From: an uncultured Clostridium sp.
GTDB lineage: Bacteria > Bacillota_I > Bacilli_A > RF39 > UBA660
Assembly: GCA_902493795.1 (NCBI GenBank)
Contig: CABUQZ010000036.1
Location: forward strand, 1 to 7,878
Direction: 5' to 3'
Length of the DNA stretch: 7,878 nt
Both the position numbers and the translations under genes were made by a program. Within the stretch, counting starts at the first letter, position 1; the number at the start of each line of letters is the position of its first letter. This document shows positions 1 through 6,348 of this stretch, piece by piece. The notes beneath the pieces were generated by a model. That model saw only the letters and a program-made list of their open reading frames with translations, did no database searches and was not told the origin of the DNA.

Positions 1-228
1 ATTAAAGATAGCACATCTTAAACTACAAGAATCCACTTCTTTTAAAAATGGAAAGTCTACATATAGATTTTTCAATTCTCCACACATATCAAATGACTTC
101 ATATATTTATCTTTAATACACTTATCTAAAAAGTGATTATACACAAGTCTTACACAACCAAATGTTTTATGTAATAATACTTTTTGTTCACTATTTGGAT
201 AAAGTCTAAACTTATAAGCCTTATACAA
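1..228 (-). CDS. tnpB: TnpB-type IS200/IS605 family protein, N-terminal part, cut by the window edge
   Basis: The minus strand gives 76 in-frame residues up to the left edge, beginning MYKAYKFRLYPNSEQK and continuing with FGCVRLVYNHFLDKC. The pattern K-A-Y-K-F-R-L-Y-P-(x)n-Q, then a leucine-rich stretch, F-G-x-x-R and Y-N-x-x-L, is the usual N-terminus of TnpB (OrfB) proteins. These are RNA-guided nucleases carried by IS200/IS605 transposons and are ancestors of Cas12. The RuvC-like catalytic residues and zinc finger would lie outside the window, so activity cannot be judged. The start is TTG at 226-228: an in-frame stop lies upstream, no ATG or GTG intervenes, and GGTGG sits 7 nt before the TTG. 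There is no frameshift or stop within the visible part. No tnpA is seen between this gene and the next one. A small 5-bp hairpin at 316-328 could belong to the element's left end, but I cannot place that end. Confidence 0.87.
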   Translation of the reverse strand, partial: MYKAYKFRLYPNSEQKVLLHKTFGCVRLVYNHFLDKCIKDKYMKSFDMCGELKNLYVDFPFLKEVDSCSLRCAIFN

Positions 229-249
229 TATATCACCACCAGTAAGTTC

Positions 250-278
250 ACTATATCAAACATAAGTTCGTGTGTCAA
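250..278 (-). promoter_or_regulatory. Sigma-A promoter of the tnpB-type gene
   Basis: On the minus strand TTGACA (278-273), a 17-bp spacer and TATAGT (255-250) form a near-consensus promoter. TG one base before the -10 box makes it an extended -10 as well. The predicted start near 243 leaves a leader of about 15 nt carrying the ribosome binding site. This is strong for a transposon accessory gene. Confidence 0.8.
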
Positions 279-373
279 CTGTTTTTTTTAGTTTCAAAAT
301 TTCTACAAGTTATAATTTATCGAATAAAGTCATGACACTCTAAATTAATATTACGAGAAAATTCCTTATTAAC

Positions 374-403
374 AAAAAAAGACGTTAGAATTATTCTTAC
401 GTC
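374..403 (-). terminator. Intrinsic terminator closing the ABC-F / GH25 / TraB-like unit
   Basis: Nine bases after the TraB-like stop codon the minus strand reads GACGT-A-AGAA, loop TAA, TTCT-A-ACGTC, then seven T. The stem has two paired blocks (5 and 4 bp) separated by one A/A mismatch. It faces the minus-strand genes and separates them from the tnpB-type gene. Confidence 0.8.
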
Positions 404-412
404 CCTTAAATA

Positions 413-1471
413 TTAATTTACTCTTGTAACTTTGTATCCTTCTTTTTCTAGAAGACTTGCTAGCCCGTCATCTCCAATTAAATGGGCTGCACCTACCATA
501 TAAAATACCTTTTTATTTCCATTAAAATATTCATTAAACTTATTTTTCATACCAACATTTCGATCTTTTAACATGGCATTGGAAAAAGTTTCAATTTCTT
601 TCATTTCTTCTTGTGTCAATTTATATTTTTCAATGTCTTCTTCTGTAACTTCATCACCTTTTGTTAACTTTTCAAGAGCTTCTACGTCTCCTTTTTTCCA
701 GGCACTATATAGTTCTTTAAGACTATTAACACTTTTTTCATATTCATCTATTGATGAAAGAATTGATATTTCATAATATTTATCTGGAGCTTCAAATAAT
801 AGTTTCATTTGAAAATCAAATGTTTCTACTTCAAGAATCTCTTTATTTTCTTTTTTTGCAAGATCTAGTAGATATGTATCTATTCCATCATTTTCATTAA
901 GTCCAGCATCTTTTGTAACTTGTGATGTAATTAATGACTCTATTCCATATAGTTTAAAACTTTCATATGCTTGATTGTATAATTTTTTTTCTTTTAAAAA
1001 GTTAATTATTTTGGTATATAGTTCTTCATCAATATGATCTTTTATAGTAGTTCCATCCATATACATCATATCCATAGCAAGTTGTTGTATTTTTTCTTCA
1101 TCTTCCATGTATTTATTTATATCTACTTCTACTGCTAAATAATCACTTTCTTTATAGGCATCCATAACGTATTTTGGTAAATCAAAGTCATCAAAATTTA
1201 CTGTATGCATACTTCCAAACAAATACATAACGTTATCGCTACCTTCTTTTGTAACTTTGTACATTAAAGGTGTGATTTGTTCTTTTTGTTTATCTTTTTT
1301 TTCTTCTTTTTCCTCTTTATCTTCTTCTTTTCCAAGAAATTGTTTTGCTATTCCGTAACCAGATATTCCAACTGCGATAACACACATAATAGCTACGAAT
1401 ATAACTAGTAGTTTTTTATTGTTATCTTTTTGGGGTTTGTTTTCTTTAGGTATTTTTTCTTCTTCTTTCAT
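413..1471 (-). CDS. Membrane-anchored TraB/GumN (TIKI-like) family protein
   Basis: This is a 352-residue protein. A short lysine-rich N-terminus is followed by one membrane segment at about residues 20-43, then a very charged E/K linker (about 47-65), then a TraB/GumN domain. The pattern predicts a domain outside the membrane. Family marks are YLFGSMHT at 83-90, EVD at 115-117 and VGAAH at 326-330, which gives the paired G-x-x-H motifs plus an acidic residue. TIKI proteins of this superfamily are metal-dependent proteases, and PrgY/TraB members restrain peptide-pheromone signalling; the substrate here is unknown. I chose the ATG at 1471 over an in-frame ATG at 1489. GGAGG lies 4 nt before 1471, within what would be the first codons of the longer form, and the 1489 codon has no ribosome binding site and overlaps a likely -10 box. 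It is last in its unit, 45 nt after the muramidase gene. Confidence 0.85.
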   Translation of the reverse strand: MKEEEKIPKENKPQKDNNKKLLVIFVAIMCVIAVGISGYGIAKQFLGKEEDKEEKEEKKDKQKEQITPLMYKVTKEGSDNVMYLFGSMHTVNFDDFDLPKYVMDAYKESDYLAVEVDINKYMEDEEKIQQLAMDMMYMDGTTIKDHIDEELYTKIINFLKEKKLYNQAYESFKLYGIESLITSQVTKDAGLNENDGIDTYLLDLAKKENKEILEVETFDFQMKLLFEAPDKYYEISILSSIDEYEKSVNSLKELYSAWKKGDVEALEKLTKGDEVTEEDIEKYKLTQEEMKEIETFSNAMLKDRNVGMKNKFNEYFNGNKKVFYMVGAAHLIGDDGLASLLEKEGYKVTRVN

Positions 1472-1487
1472 ATATCCTCCTATTATC

Positions 1488-1515
1488 ATTATATATTTTT
1501 TAGGGAATTAGTCAA
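1488..1515 (-). promoter_or_regulatory. Likely internal promoter of the TraB-like gene
   Basis: Just after the muramidase stop codon the minus strand has TTGACT (1515-1510), a 16-bp spacer and a perfect TATAAT (1493-1488). A start near 1481 would make a leader of about 10 nt beginning at the Shine-Dalgarno AGGAGG itself. The gene could therefore be expressed independently of the upstream attenuated promoter. This rests on box matching only. Confidence 0.6.
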
Positions 1516-1516
1516 A

Positions 1517-2713
1517 TTATTTATTGTAATAAAAGTTTAAATCTACTGCTCCTTTTATCCCAGGTACAAGTCCTTTGTCTGTAAACTGCCACATGATGTA
1601 ATTTTTAGAATAAGTTGTTTTATCAGTGTAATGAGCAAGCCAGGTATCATAACCTTCTATATTCCATATTTTTTCTAGATAATTTTTACTTCCATAATTT
1701 ATTGCTTTGTAACCATTTTTTTCTATTATTTTTAAAAATGTAGTTCCCATTTCATTAAAGTCATGTAAACTCATCTCAAAATCATTTAAGTATCTAAAAC
1801 ATTCCCAGTCAAATGCTACTGGTAGGTCTAATTCGTAATCTTTTAGTTGTTCAACTACCCATTCTGCTTGTTTTTTGGCGTCTTCAATATCATTTGCATA
1901 AGAATAGTAATATACTCCAACTTTAACTCCATTTTCTCTTGCTTCTTTTATATTTTTCTCAAAGTAACTATCAAGAACAGATTCTTTATCTATTCCTTTT
2001 TGAGTACCTAGACGCATCATGGCATAATCGATGCCTGATTCTTTAACTTTTTTCCAATCTATATCTTCTTGCCACTTTGATACATCAATCATAATACTTG
2101 CGTTTTCTGGTACTTCTATTTCTTCTAACTTTTTATAAACAGGCTTACTAGTCTTATTTGATTTTTCAACTACTCTTATAACTAAATCTCTTTCTGTTTT
2201 ATTTTTACTAGAGTCAATTGCAACTACTTTGACATTATTATCTCCTAGCTTATCAAGATTATAATCTCCTATTATTTCACATTTAGTTATTTTATCGTAA
2301 TTATCTTTACATATAATATCGGTATTAAATGTAAAATTGGTATTAATAATATGATTATAATAGTTTCCTACTCCTATGTATGGTGGTGTAGTATCAACGA
2401 TATTTACTTCAACATAACCTTTTTTATCTTTTTCTTCTTCACTATAATCTACTAGTAATTTAATCTTACCTACTTTATCAGTATCAATTTCATAATCTTC
2501 AAGTAATTTAATTCCATTATGAAGACTAACGATTTCAGATAATTTTACTTTACTATAAACTTCGATATTTTTTTCTCTTACTTCTATTTTATCTATTGTT
2601 ATTAGTTCATCATAAGACTCTTTATTATGAAGAGTAAAGAAAAGTACTCCTATAGCAATTCCTACAATAAATATTAATATTAGTAGTATAATTATTATTT
2701 TCTTTTTAGTCAT
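1517..2713 (-). CDS. Membrane-anchored GH25 muramidase with Ig-like stalk
   Basis: This is a 398-residue protein. Residues 1-5 are basic and about 6-28 form a hydrophobic signal-anchor without a lipobox, so the rest should lie outside the cell. Residues about 35-108 and 112-183 look like two Ig-like repeats of the type found in Gram-positive surface proteins (endings VNIVDTTPP and VVAIDSSKNKTERDLVIRV). Residues about 205-398 are a glycoside hydrolase family 25 domain: MIDVSKWQ (Asp210), MMRLG, VGVYYYSYA, VAFDWE with the D-x-E pair Asp302/Glu304, and a final WQF...VDLN block. GH25 enzymes cleave the beta-1,4 bond between N-acetylmuramic acid and N-acetylglucosamine in peptidoglycan. The expected catalytic acids are present, so it should be active. 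The ATG is preceded by GGTGAT and lies 13 nt after the ABC-F stop, implying co-transcription. A role in wall remodelling fits better than a phage endolysin, given the anchor and the absence of holin or phage genes. Confidence 0.92.
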   Translation of the reverse strand: MTKKKIIIILLILIFIVGIAIGVLFFTLHNKESYDELITIDKIEVREKNIEVYSKVKLSEIVSLHNGIKLLEDYEIDTDKVGKIKLLVDYSEEEKDKKGYVEVNIVDTTPPYIGVGNYYNHIINTNFTFNTDIICKDNYDKITKCEIIGDYNLDKLGDNNVKVVAIDSSKNKTERDLVIRVVEKSNKTSKPVYKKLEEIEVPENASIMIDVSKWQEDIDWKKVKESGIDYAMMRLGTQKGIDKESVLDSYFEKNIKEARENGVKVGVYYYSYANDIEDAKKQAEWVVEQLKDYELDLPVAFDWECFRYLNDFEMSLHDFNEMGTTFLKIIEKNGYKAINYGSKNYLEKIWNIEGYDTWLAHYTDKTTYSKNYIMWQFTDKGLVPGIKGAVDLNFYYNK

Positions 2714-2726
2714 ATTATCACCATCT

Positions 2727-4352
2727 TTATTTTAACATAATTCTTTTATAATCGTTGTAATTACCTATACATAAATTCATTTTACAGTCATCTATGTAAT
2801 ATATTTTGTTTATTAACTTGTTTATAAAATATCTATCATGAGATATACATAGAAGTGTTCCTTTATAATCTTTTAGTGCTTCTTCTAATATTGTTCTTGT
2901 TTCTATATCAATGTGGTTTGTTGGTTCATCAAATATTAGAAAGTTTGAATTTTTTTGAATTAGTTCAAAAAGTTTTAGACGAACTTTTTCTCCTCCTGAT
3001 AGTGTTGAGACTTTTTTAGAAATATCATCATCAAAGAAGTGGAAGTTAAATAAGCTACTTCTTAAGTAGGTGTCCTCTCCTAAATAAAAATCTCTTGTAT
3101 ATTCGTATACTGTTTTATTAGGGTCATCAAACTTTATTTCTTGTGGAATATATCCAATTTTTATGTTTGTTCCAAGAATTATATCTTTTTCAGTTATATT
3201 TTTTTCATAGATTTCGATAATATGCTTGATAAGAGTCGATTTTCCTGTTCCATTTTTACCGATAATAGCAACTTTATCTTGATAAAATATATTCATTTTA
3301 ATTCCTTTTATTAACAATCTATCTCCAATATAGAGATCTTTATTTTTAATCGTTAATACGTCATTTCCACTTCTTGTTTCAACATTAAATTTAATATTTA
3401 ACTCTTTTGGTTGTTCTCTTTTTGTTAAAAGAGTCATTTTATCTAGTCTTTTTTGAATTGATGCTGCTCTTCTAAAGAACATTCCACCTTCAGGAGATGC
3501 TCTTCTTCCATATTCTTTTAATCTTTTTATAGATTCTTTCATGGCTTCTACTTTTTTCTCTTGAGTTTTATATGCTTCAAATTCATTCATTATACGTTTT
3601 TCATGTTCTTCTTCAAAATATGTGTAGTTTCCATGATATATTTCACATTCACCTTTTTCTAGGAAGATTATTTTATTTACTACTTTATCTAAGAAGTATC
3701 TATCGTGAGATACAATTAAGACTGTCTTTTTTATACTTTTTAAATATTCTTCAAACCACTCTAAAGTTTCGATATCTAAGTGATTTGTTGGTTCATCAAG
3801 TAAAATTATATCTGGGTTTTCTAGTATTAACGCTGCTAGTGAGACAATTCTTTTTTCTCCACCTGATAAGTTATTATATAAAGTATCCAAGTGATTGTTT
3901 AGCTTAAAACCTTTAATTATCTTTCCTAATCTTTTTGATACTCCATAACCATCGTTTAGAATGAATTTATTTTGAAGATTTGTATACTTTATTACTATTT
4001 TGTTTATCTCTTCTATTTTCGCGTTTTCCATTTTCATTTCAAGTTCAAATAAACGTTCTTGCATATCTAAAATATCTTTTATGCTATCATTTAAAACATC
4101 TCTTACTGTTTTATCATTATTATTATCTACTATTTGTTTTAAATACCCTATTTTAGATCCATTTCTTAAAGTAACATTTCCACTTGTTATATTTTCTTCT
4201 TTATTAATTATATTTAAAATAGTTGATTTTCCTGCTCCATTGTTACCAATGAGCGCTACTATTTCTCCTGTTTGTATTTCAAAACTTACTCCATTTAATA
4301 TATTTCCAAAACCAAAGTTTTTACATACTTTATTAAAATTTATTTCTATCAT
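2727..4352 (-). CDS. ABC-F family ATPase (ribosome-associated, possible antibiotic resistance type)
   Basis: This 541-residue protein has two ABC ATPase domains and no membrane segments, which is the ABC-F plan. Domain 1: Walker A GNNGAGKST (36-44), signature LSGGE (162-166), Walker B LLDEPTNH (Asp186/Glu187), H-switch His216. Domain 2: Walker A GKNGTGKST (365-373), LSGGE (451-455), Walker B FDEPTNH (Asp475/Glu476), His505. All catalytic residues are intact. Between them, at about 240-320, is a charged helical linker with an FFRRAASIQKRLDKM segment, corresponding to the P-site tRNA interaction motif. ABC-F proteins bind the ribosomal E site and act on stalled or drug-bound ribosomes. Some give resistance to macrolides, lincosamides, streptogramins, pleuromutilins or phenicols, while others are housekeeping factors. 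I cannot assign a named resistance family from sequence alone. The attenuator-like leader is typical of the inducible resistance type. AAGGAG lies 7 nt before the ATG. It is first in a unit with the GH25 and TraB-like genes. Confidence 0.93.
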   Translation of the reverse strand: MIEINFNKVCKNFGFGNILNGVSFEIQTGEIVALIGNNGAGKSTILNIINKEENITSGNVTLRNGSKIGYLKQIVDNNNDKTVRDVLNDSIKDILDMQERLFELEMKMENAKIEEINKIVIKYTNLQNKFILNDGYGVSKRLGKIIKGFKLNNHLDTLYNNLSGGEKRIVSLAALILENPDIILLDEPTNHLDIETLEWFEEYLKSIKKTVLIVSHDRYFLDKVVNKIIFLEKGECEIYHGNYTYFEEEHEKRIMNEFEAYKTQEKKVEAMKESIKRLKEYGRRASPEGGMFFRRAASIQKRLDKMTLLTKREQPKELNIKFNVETRSGNDVLTIKNKDLYIGDRLLIKGIKMNIFYQDKVAIIGKNGTGKSTLIKHIIEIYEKNITEKDIILGTNIKIGYIPQEIKFDDPNKTVYEYTRDFYLGEDTYLRSSLFNFHFFDDDISKKVSTLSGGEKVRLKLFELIQKNSNFLIFDEPTNHIDIETRTILEEALKDYKGTLLCISHDRYFINKLINKIYYIDDCKMNLCIGNYNDYKRIMLK

Positions 4353-4369
4353 AATTATTCTCCTTCATT

Positions 4370-4399
4370 AAAAAACATACAGACCTATATCTGTATGTT
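4370..4399 (-). terminator. Leader terminator just before the ABC-F ribosome binding site
   Basis: On the minus strand AACATACAGA (4399-4390) pairs perfectly over 10 bp with TCTGTATGTT (4383-4374) around a 6-nt loop, and a run of six T (4375-4370) follows. It stands between the leader peptide and the ABC-F start, so RNA polymerase must read through it for the gene to be expressed. The position marks it as an attenuator rather than an end-of-gene terminator. Confidence 0.87.
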
Positions 4400-4467
4400 A
4401 TTACAAATACAGGCACAACGAAAACTGTCATGCCTGTTTTATTATTTTTTAATAAAAGAGACATGAC
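4391..4467 (-). promoter_or_regulatory. Attenuator leader: chain of mutually exclusive hairpins upstream of ABC-F
   Basis: In transcript order, arm 1 GTCATGTCT (4467-4459) can pair with arm 2 AGGCATGAC (4435-4427) over 9 bp including one G-U. An inner 7-bp TTTTATT/AATAAAA stem extends this to hairpin 4427-4467. Arm 2 as ACAGGCA (4437-4431) can instead pair perfectly with arm 3 TGCCTGT (4415-4409). Arm 3 as CTGTAT (4412-4407) can also pair with ATACAG (4396-4391), the 5' arm of the terminator. The states are therefore 1:2 with 3:4 (terminator blocked) or 2:3 with 4:5 (terminator formed). Arm 1 begins on the last base of the leader peptide stop codon, so a ribosome there would mask it. The pairings are read directly; the switching is inference. 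Confidence 0.72.
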
Positions 4468-4508
4468 TATTCATCTTTACCCATAATTACTTTATCTAGG
4501 TATGACAT
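4467..4508 (-). CDS. Leader peptide of the ABC-F attenuator, 13 codons
   Basis: A short ORF encodes MSYLDKVIMGKDE and ends in TAG. Its ATG has a very good Shine-Dalgarno, GGAGGG, with 6-nt spacing, at least as strong as that of any full gene in the window. It starts within about 20 nt of the predicted transcription start and ends exactly where the first hairpin arm begins. I do not recognise a known macrolide- or lincosamide-arrest motif in the peptide. Its role is probably to place a ribosome on the leader, with the position of that ribosome deciding which hairpins form. The short length leaves coding evidence weak; position and ribosome binding site carry the call. Confidence 0.72.
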   Translation of the reverse strand: MSYLDKVIMGKDE

Positions 4509-4531
4509 AATAGTCCCTCCACTTCATCTTG

Positions 4532-4560
4532 ATTATAACAAACTTTTTAACAAAATAAAA
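4532..4560 (-). promoter_or_regulatory. Extended -10 promoter of the ABC-F unit
   Basis: The minus strand has TGTTATAAT, a perfect -10 (4537-4532) with an upstream TG. At 17 bp the -35 position holds only TTTTAT (4560-4555), a poor match that lies inside the U-tract of the gltX terminator. The extended -10 probably compensates. The predicted start near 4525 leaves a leader of about 173 nt before the ABC-F ATG. Confidence 0.7.
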
Positions 4561-4585
4561 GAAGTAATTATTTATTAATTACCTC
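4552..4585 (-). terminator. gltX terminator overlapping its stop codon
   Basis: On the minus strand GAGGTAATTA (4585-4576) pairs with TAATTACTTC (4570-4561) over 10 bp with one G-U, loop ATAAA, followed by TTTTATTTTG. The gltX stop TAA (4570-4568) begins the 3' arm. The stem is A-T rich, so efficiency is uncertain. Confidence 0.68.
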
Positions 4586-6235
4586 ATTTAATCTTTTAAC
4601 TAATCTATCTTTTCCAAATAATTTGATAATTTGATAAAGATTTGGTGTTTGATTCTTTGTTGTTACTGCAACACGAAGAACCATACTTATATCTCCAACA
4701 TGTCCTTTATATTTTTCACTATTTTCTTTATAGTCTTTTACTTCTCTTGCGTAACCTAGCTCTTCACTTAAATCTTTAAGTCTTTCAAACCATGTTTGTT
4801 CATCATCTTCTTCGTGATAATATTTTTCTAAGTAAAGTTTTAAGATATTTTTAATTTCACCTAAATTATTAATTGTTTGCCACTCATAGACTTTATTTTC
4901 TTCTTTTTCAAAAAGTTCATCAAACATATACCATGTATATGGTCTTATATCACTATATTTGGCATAATCTTTTCTAGGTTTCTTTTGATTTCTTTCAATA
5001 TTGAACATATTTATCGCATAATCTTTATGTTTTACTAATAAATCGTTGAATTCTTTATCATATTCTTCTGTATATTTTAAAGCATTTTCATATACTTCTT
5101 CTGCAGTTAATCTACTTATATAATTTCTTGAAATATTGATTAATTTCTCTAAATCAAATAGTGATCCAGAGGCACTCATTTTCTTAAAATCAAATTTGAA
5201 TTCGTTATAGTCATGTCCTGGATTTTGATTTAGCCATTCTTCAAAGTTAGAGTTACCAATAGTCATTAAATAAAGTTTAACTGCCATTACTGGTATTCCT
5301 TGTTCATGATAAAAGCTTACTGCTGCTTCTTTATCTTTTCTTTTTGATAGCTTTCTTTTTTGACCTGTTTCTTCATCTATTTTCATAACAAGTCCTAAGT
5401 GAGCATATTTAGGAAGTTCAAACCCTAAAATATCGAATAACTGAATATGAACTGGAACACTTGATAACCATTCTTCTCCACGAAGAACGTGAGTAGTTCT
5501 CATTAAATGGTCATCTATTGCATGAGCAAAGTGATATATTGGAAGTCCATCTCCCTTTATTAATACAACATCCATATCATTTTCAGGGAATACTACTTTT
5601 CCACGAACTAAATCGTTAAATACTACTTTATGTTCATATACTCCAGGAGACTTTAATCTTATTACATAAGGATCTCCTCTTAGAATTCTTTCTTTTCTTT
5701 CTTCATTTGTTAGATTTCTACATTTGGCAAATGATCCATAATACCCTATTCTTTCTTTATTTAACTCTTGAATTTTTCTTGTTTCATCTAATTCTTCTGG
5801 AGAACAGAAGCATGGATAAGCAAGACCTCTTTCAATTAAACTTTTTGCGTAACATTCATAAATTTTCTTTCTTTGACTTTGAACGTAAGGACCATAAACT
5901 CCAGTTGACTCTGTTTCACTAAGTGCTCCTTCATCTATTTTAATATCAAAGTTTTTTAAATCTTGAACGATACCACTAATACCATTTTCTACACTTCTTT
6001 TTTGGTCTGTATCTTCTATTCTTAAATAGAAAACTCCTTCTGTTTCATCTGGTATTTTTCTTTCTATTAAAGTAGTAAGAAGGCTTCCCATATGAACAAA
6101 TCCAGTTGGAGATGGCGCAAAACGAGATACTACTGCACCTTCTTTTAGATTTCTTTTTGGATACATTTTTTCATAATCTTCTGGTGTTTCCTTTATATCA
6201 GGAAATATTAAATCTGCAAGCTCTTTATCTGTCAT
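4568..6235 (-). CDS. gltX: Glutamyl-tRNA synthetase (GluRS), clostridial-type with N-terminal extension
   Basis: This 555-residue class I aminoacyl-tRNA synthetase ligates glutamate to tRNA in the cytoplasm. The catalytic domain has the HIGH-like motif PSPTGFVHMGS (41-51), LRIEDTD (71-77), PCFCS (141-145), HAIDDHLMRTTHVLRGEEW (238-256) and the KMSKS-like KLSKR (295-299). The rest is the helical anticodon-binding part. About 35 residues precede the usual GluRS start, and the enzyme is longer than the common ~485-residue form. This extended version is, to my recollection, known in Clostridia and relatives. PTGFVHMG and the GEEW block fit GluRS rather than GlnRS, which has PEPNGYLHIGH. Most Bacillota lack GlnRS and use a non-discriminating GluRS that also charges tRNA-Gln with glutamate, which GatCAB then amidates. 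The start has AAAGAGG 5 nt before the ATG. The gene lies 26 nt after a tRNA-Gln with no terminator between, so it is probably made from the tRNA promoter. Confidence 0.95.
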   Translation of the reverse strand: MTDKELADLIFPDIKETPEDYEKMYPKRNLKEGAVVSRFAPSPTGFVHMGSLLTTLIERKIPDETEGVFYLRIEDTDQKRSVENGISGIVQDLKNFDIKIDEGALSETESTGVYGPYVQSQRKKIYECYAKSLIERGLAYPCFCSPEELDETRKIQELNKERIGYYGSFAKCRNLTNEERKERILRGDPYVIRLKSPGVYEHKVVFNDLVRGKVVFPENDMDVVLIKGDGLPIYHFAHAIDDHLMRTTHVLRGEEWLSSVPVHIQLFDILGFELPKYAHLGLVMKIDEETGQKRKLSKRKDKEAAVSFYHEQGIPVMAVKLYLMTIGNSNFEEWLNQNPGHDYNEFKFDFKKMSASGSLFDLEKLINISRNYISRLTAEEVYENALKYTEEYDKEFNDLLVKHKDYAINMFNIERNQKKPRKDYAKYSDIRPYTWYMFDELFEKEENKVYEWQTINNLGEIKNILKLYLEKYYHEEDDEQTWFERLKDLSEELGYAREVKDYKENSEKYKGHVGDISMVLRVAVTTKNQTPNLYQIIKLFGKDRLVKRLNEVINK

Positions 6236-6261
6236 ATAAACCTCTTTCTACGTATTTCTTT

Positions 6262-6336
6262 TGGCTGCCCATACTAGATTCGAACTAGTGCATTGAAGAT
6301 TCAGAGTCTCCCGCCTTACCGCTTGGCTAATGGGCA
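6262..6336 (-). tRNA. trnQ: tRNA-Gln, anticodon CUG
   Basis: The 75-nt minus-strand sequence folds as a complete cloverleaf. The acceptor stem is TGCCCAT/ATGGGCA (7 bp), the D arm GCC/GGC with loop AAGCGGTAA, and the anticodon stem GGAGA/TCTTC (one G-U) around the loop C-T-CTG-A-A. The variable region is AATGC, the T arm ACTAG/CTAGT with loop TTCGAAT, then discriminator G and encoded CCA. T33 is in place, so the anticodon is CTG, reading CAG. The D-arm sequence AGCCAAGCGGTAAGGC is typical of bacterial tRNA-Gln. The first pair U1-A72 is the known GatB identity element for amidation of Glu-tRNA-Gln. It shares a transcript with gltX in all likelihood. Confidence 0.96.
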
Positions 6337-6348
6337 AAATACATATAT

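Noticed and set aside
316..328. Small hairpin TTTAT-TCG-ATAAA as the transposon left-end hairpin
   Set aside because: A 5-bp A+T stem is easily found by chance here; without the element's other end or an empty site it cannot be assigned.
573..776. Plus-strand open frame opposite the TraB-like gene
   Set aside because: It is serine/phenylalanine-rich antisense of a well-supported gene, with no ribosome site or recognisable domain.
1472..1489. In-frame ATG at 1489 as start of the TraB-like protein
   Set aside because: It has no ribosome binding site, overlaps a TATAAT box, and the good GGAGG lies inside its first codons, pointing to the ATG at 1471.
1517..2713. GH25 protein as a phage endolysin marking a prophage
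   Set aside because: It has a membrane anchor and Ig-like stalk, and no holin or phage structural genes lie nearby.
2727..4352. ABC-F gene as a drug exporter
   Set aside because: It has no membrane segments and no adjacent permease gene; the fused double-ATPase plan with interdomain linker is ABC-F.
3572..4371. Two plus-strand open frames (3572-3907 and 4000-4371) opposite the ABC-F gene
   Set aside because: Their low-complexity hydrophobic composition is a mirror of the minus-strand ABC-F codons, and no start signals are present.
5707..6288. Plus-strand open frames opposite gltX and the tRNA
   Set aside because: They overlap strongly conserved GluRS motifs, and the second one runs into the tRNA gene.
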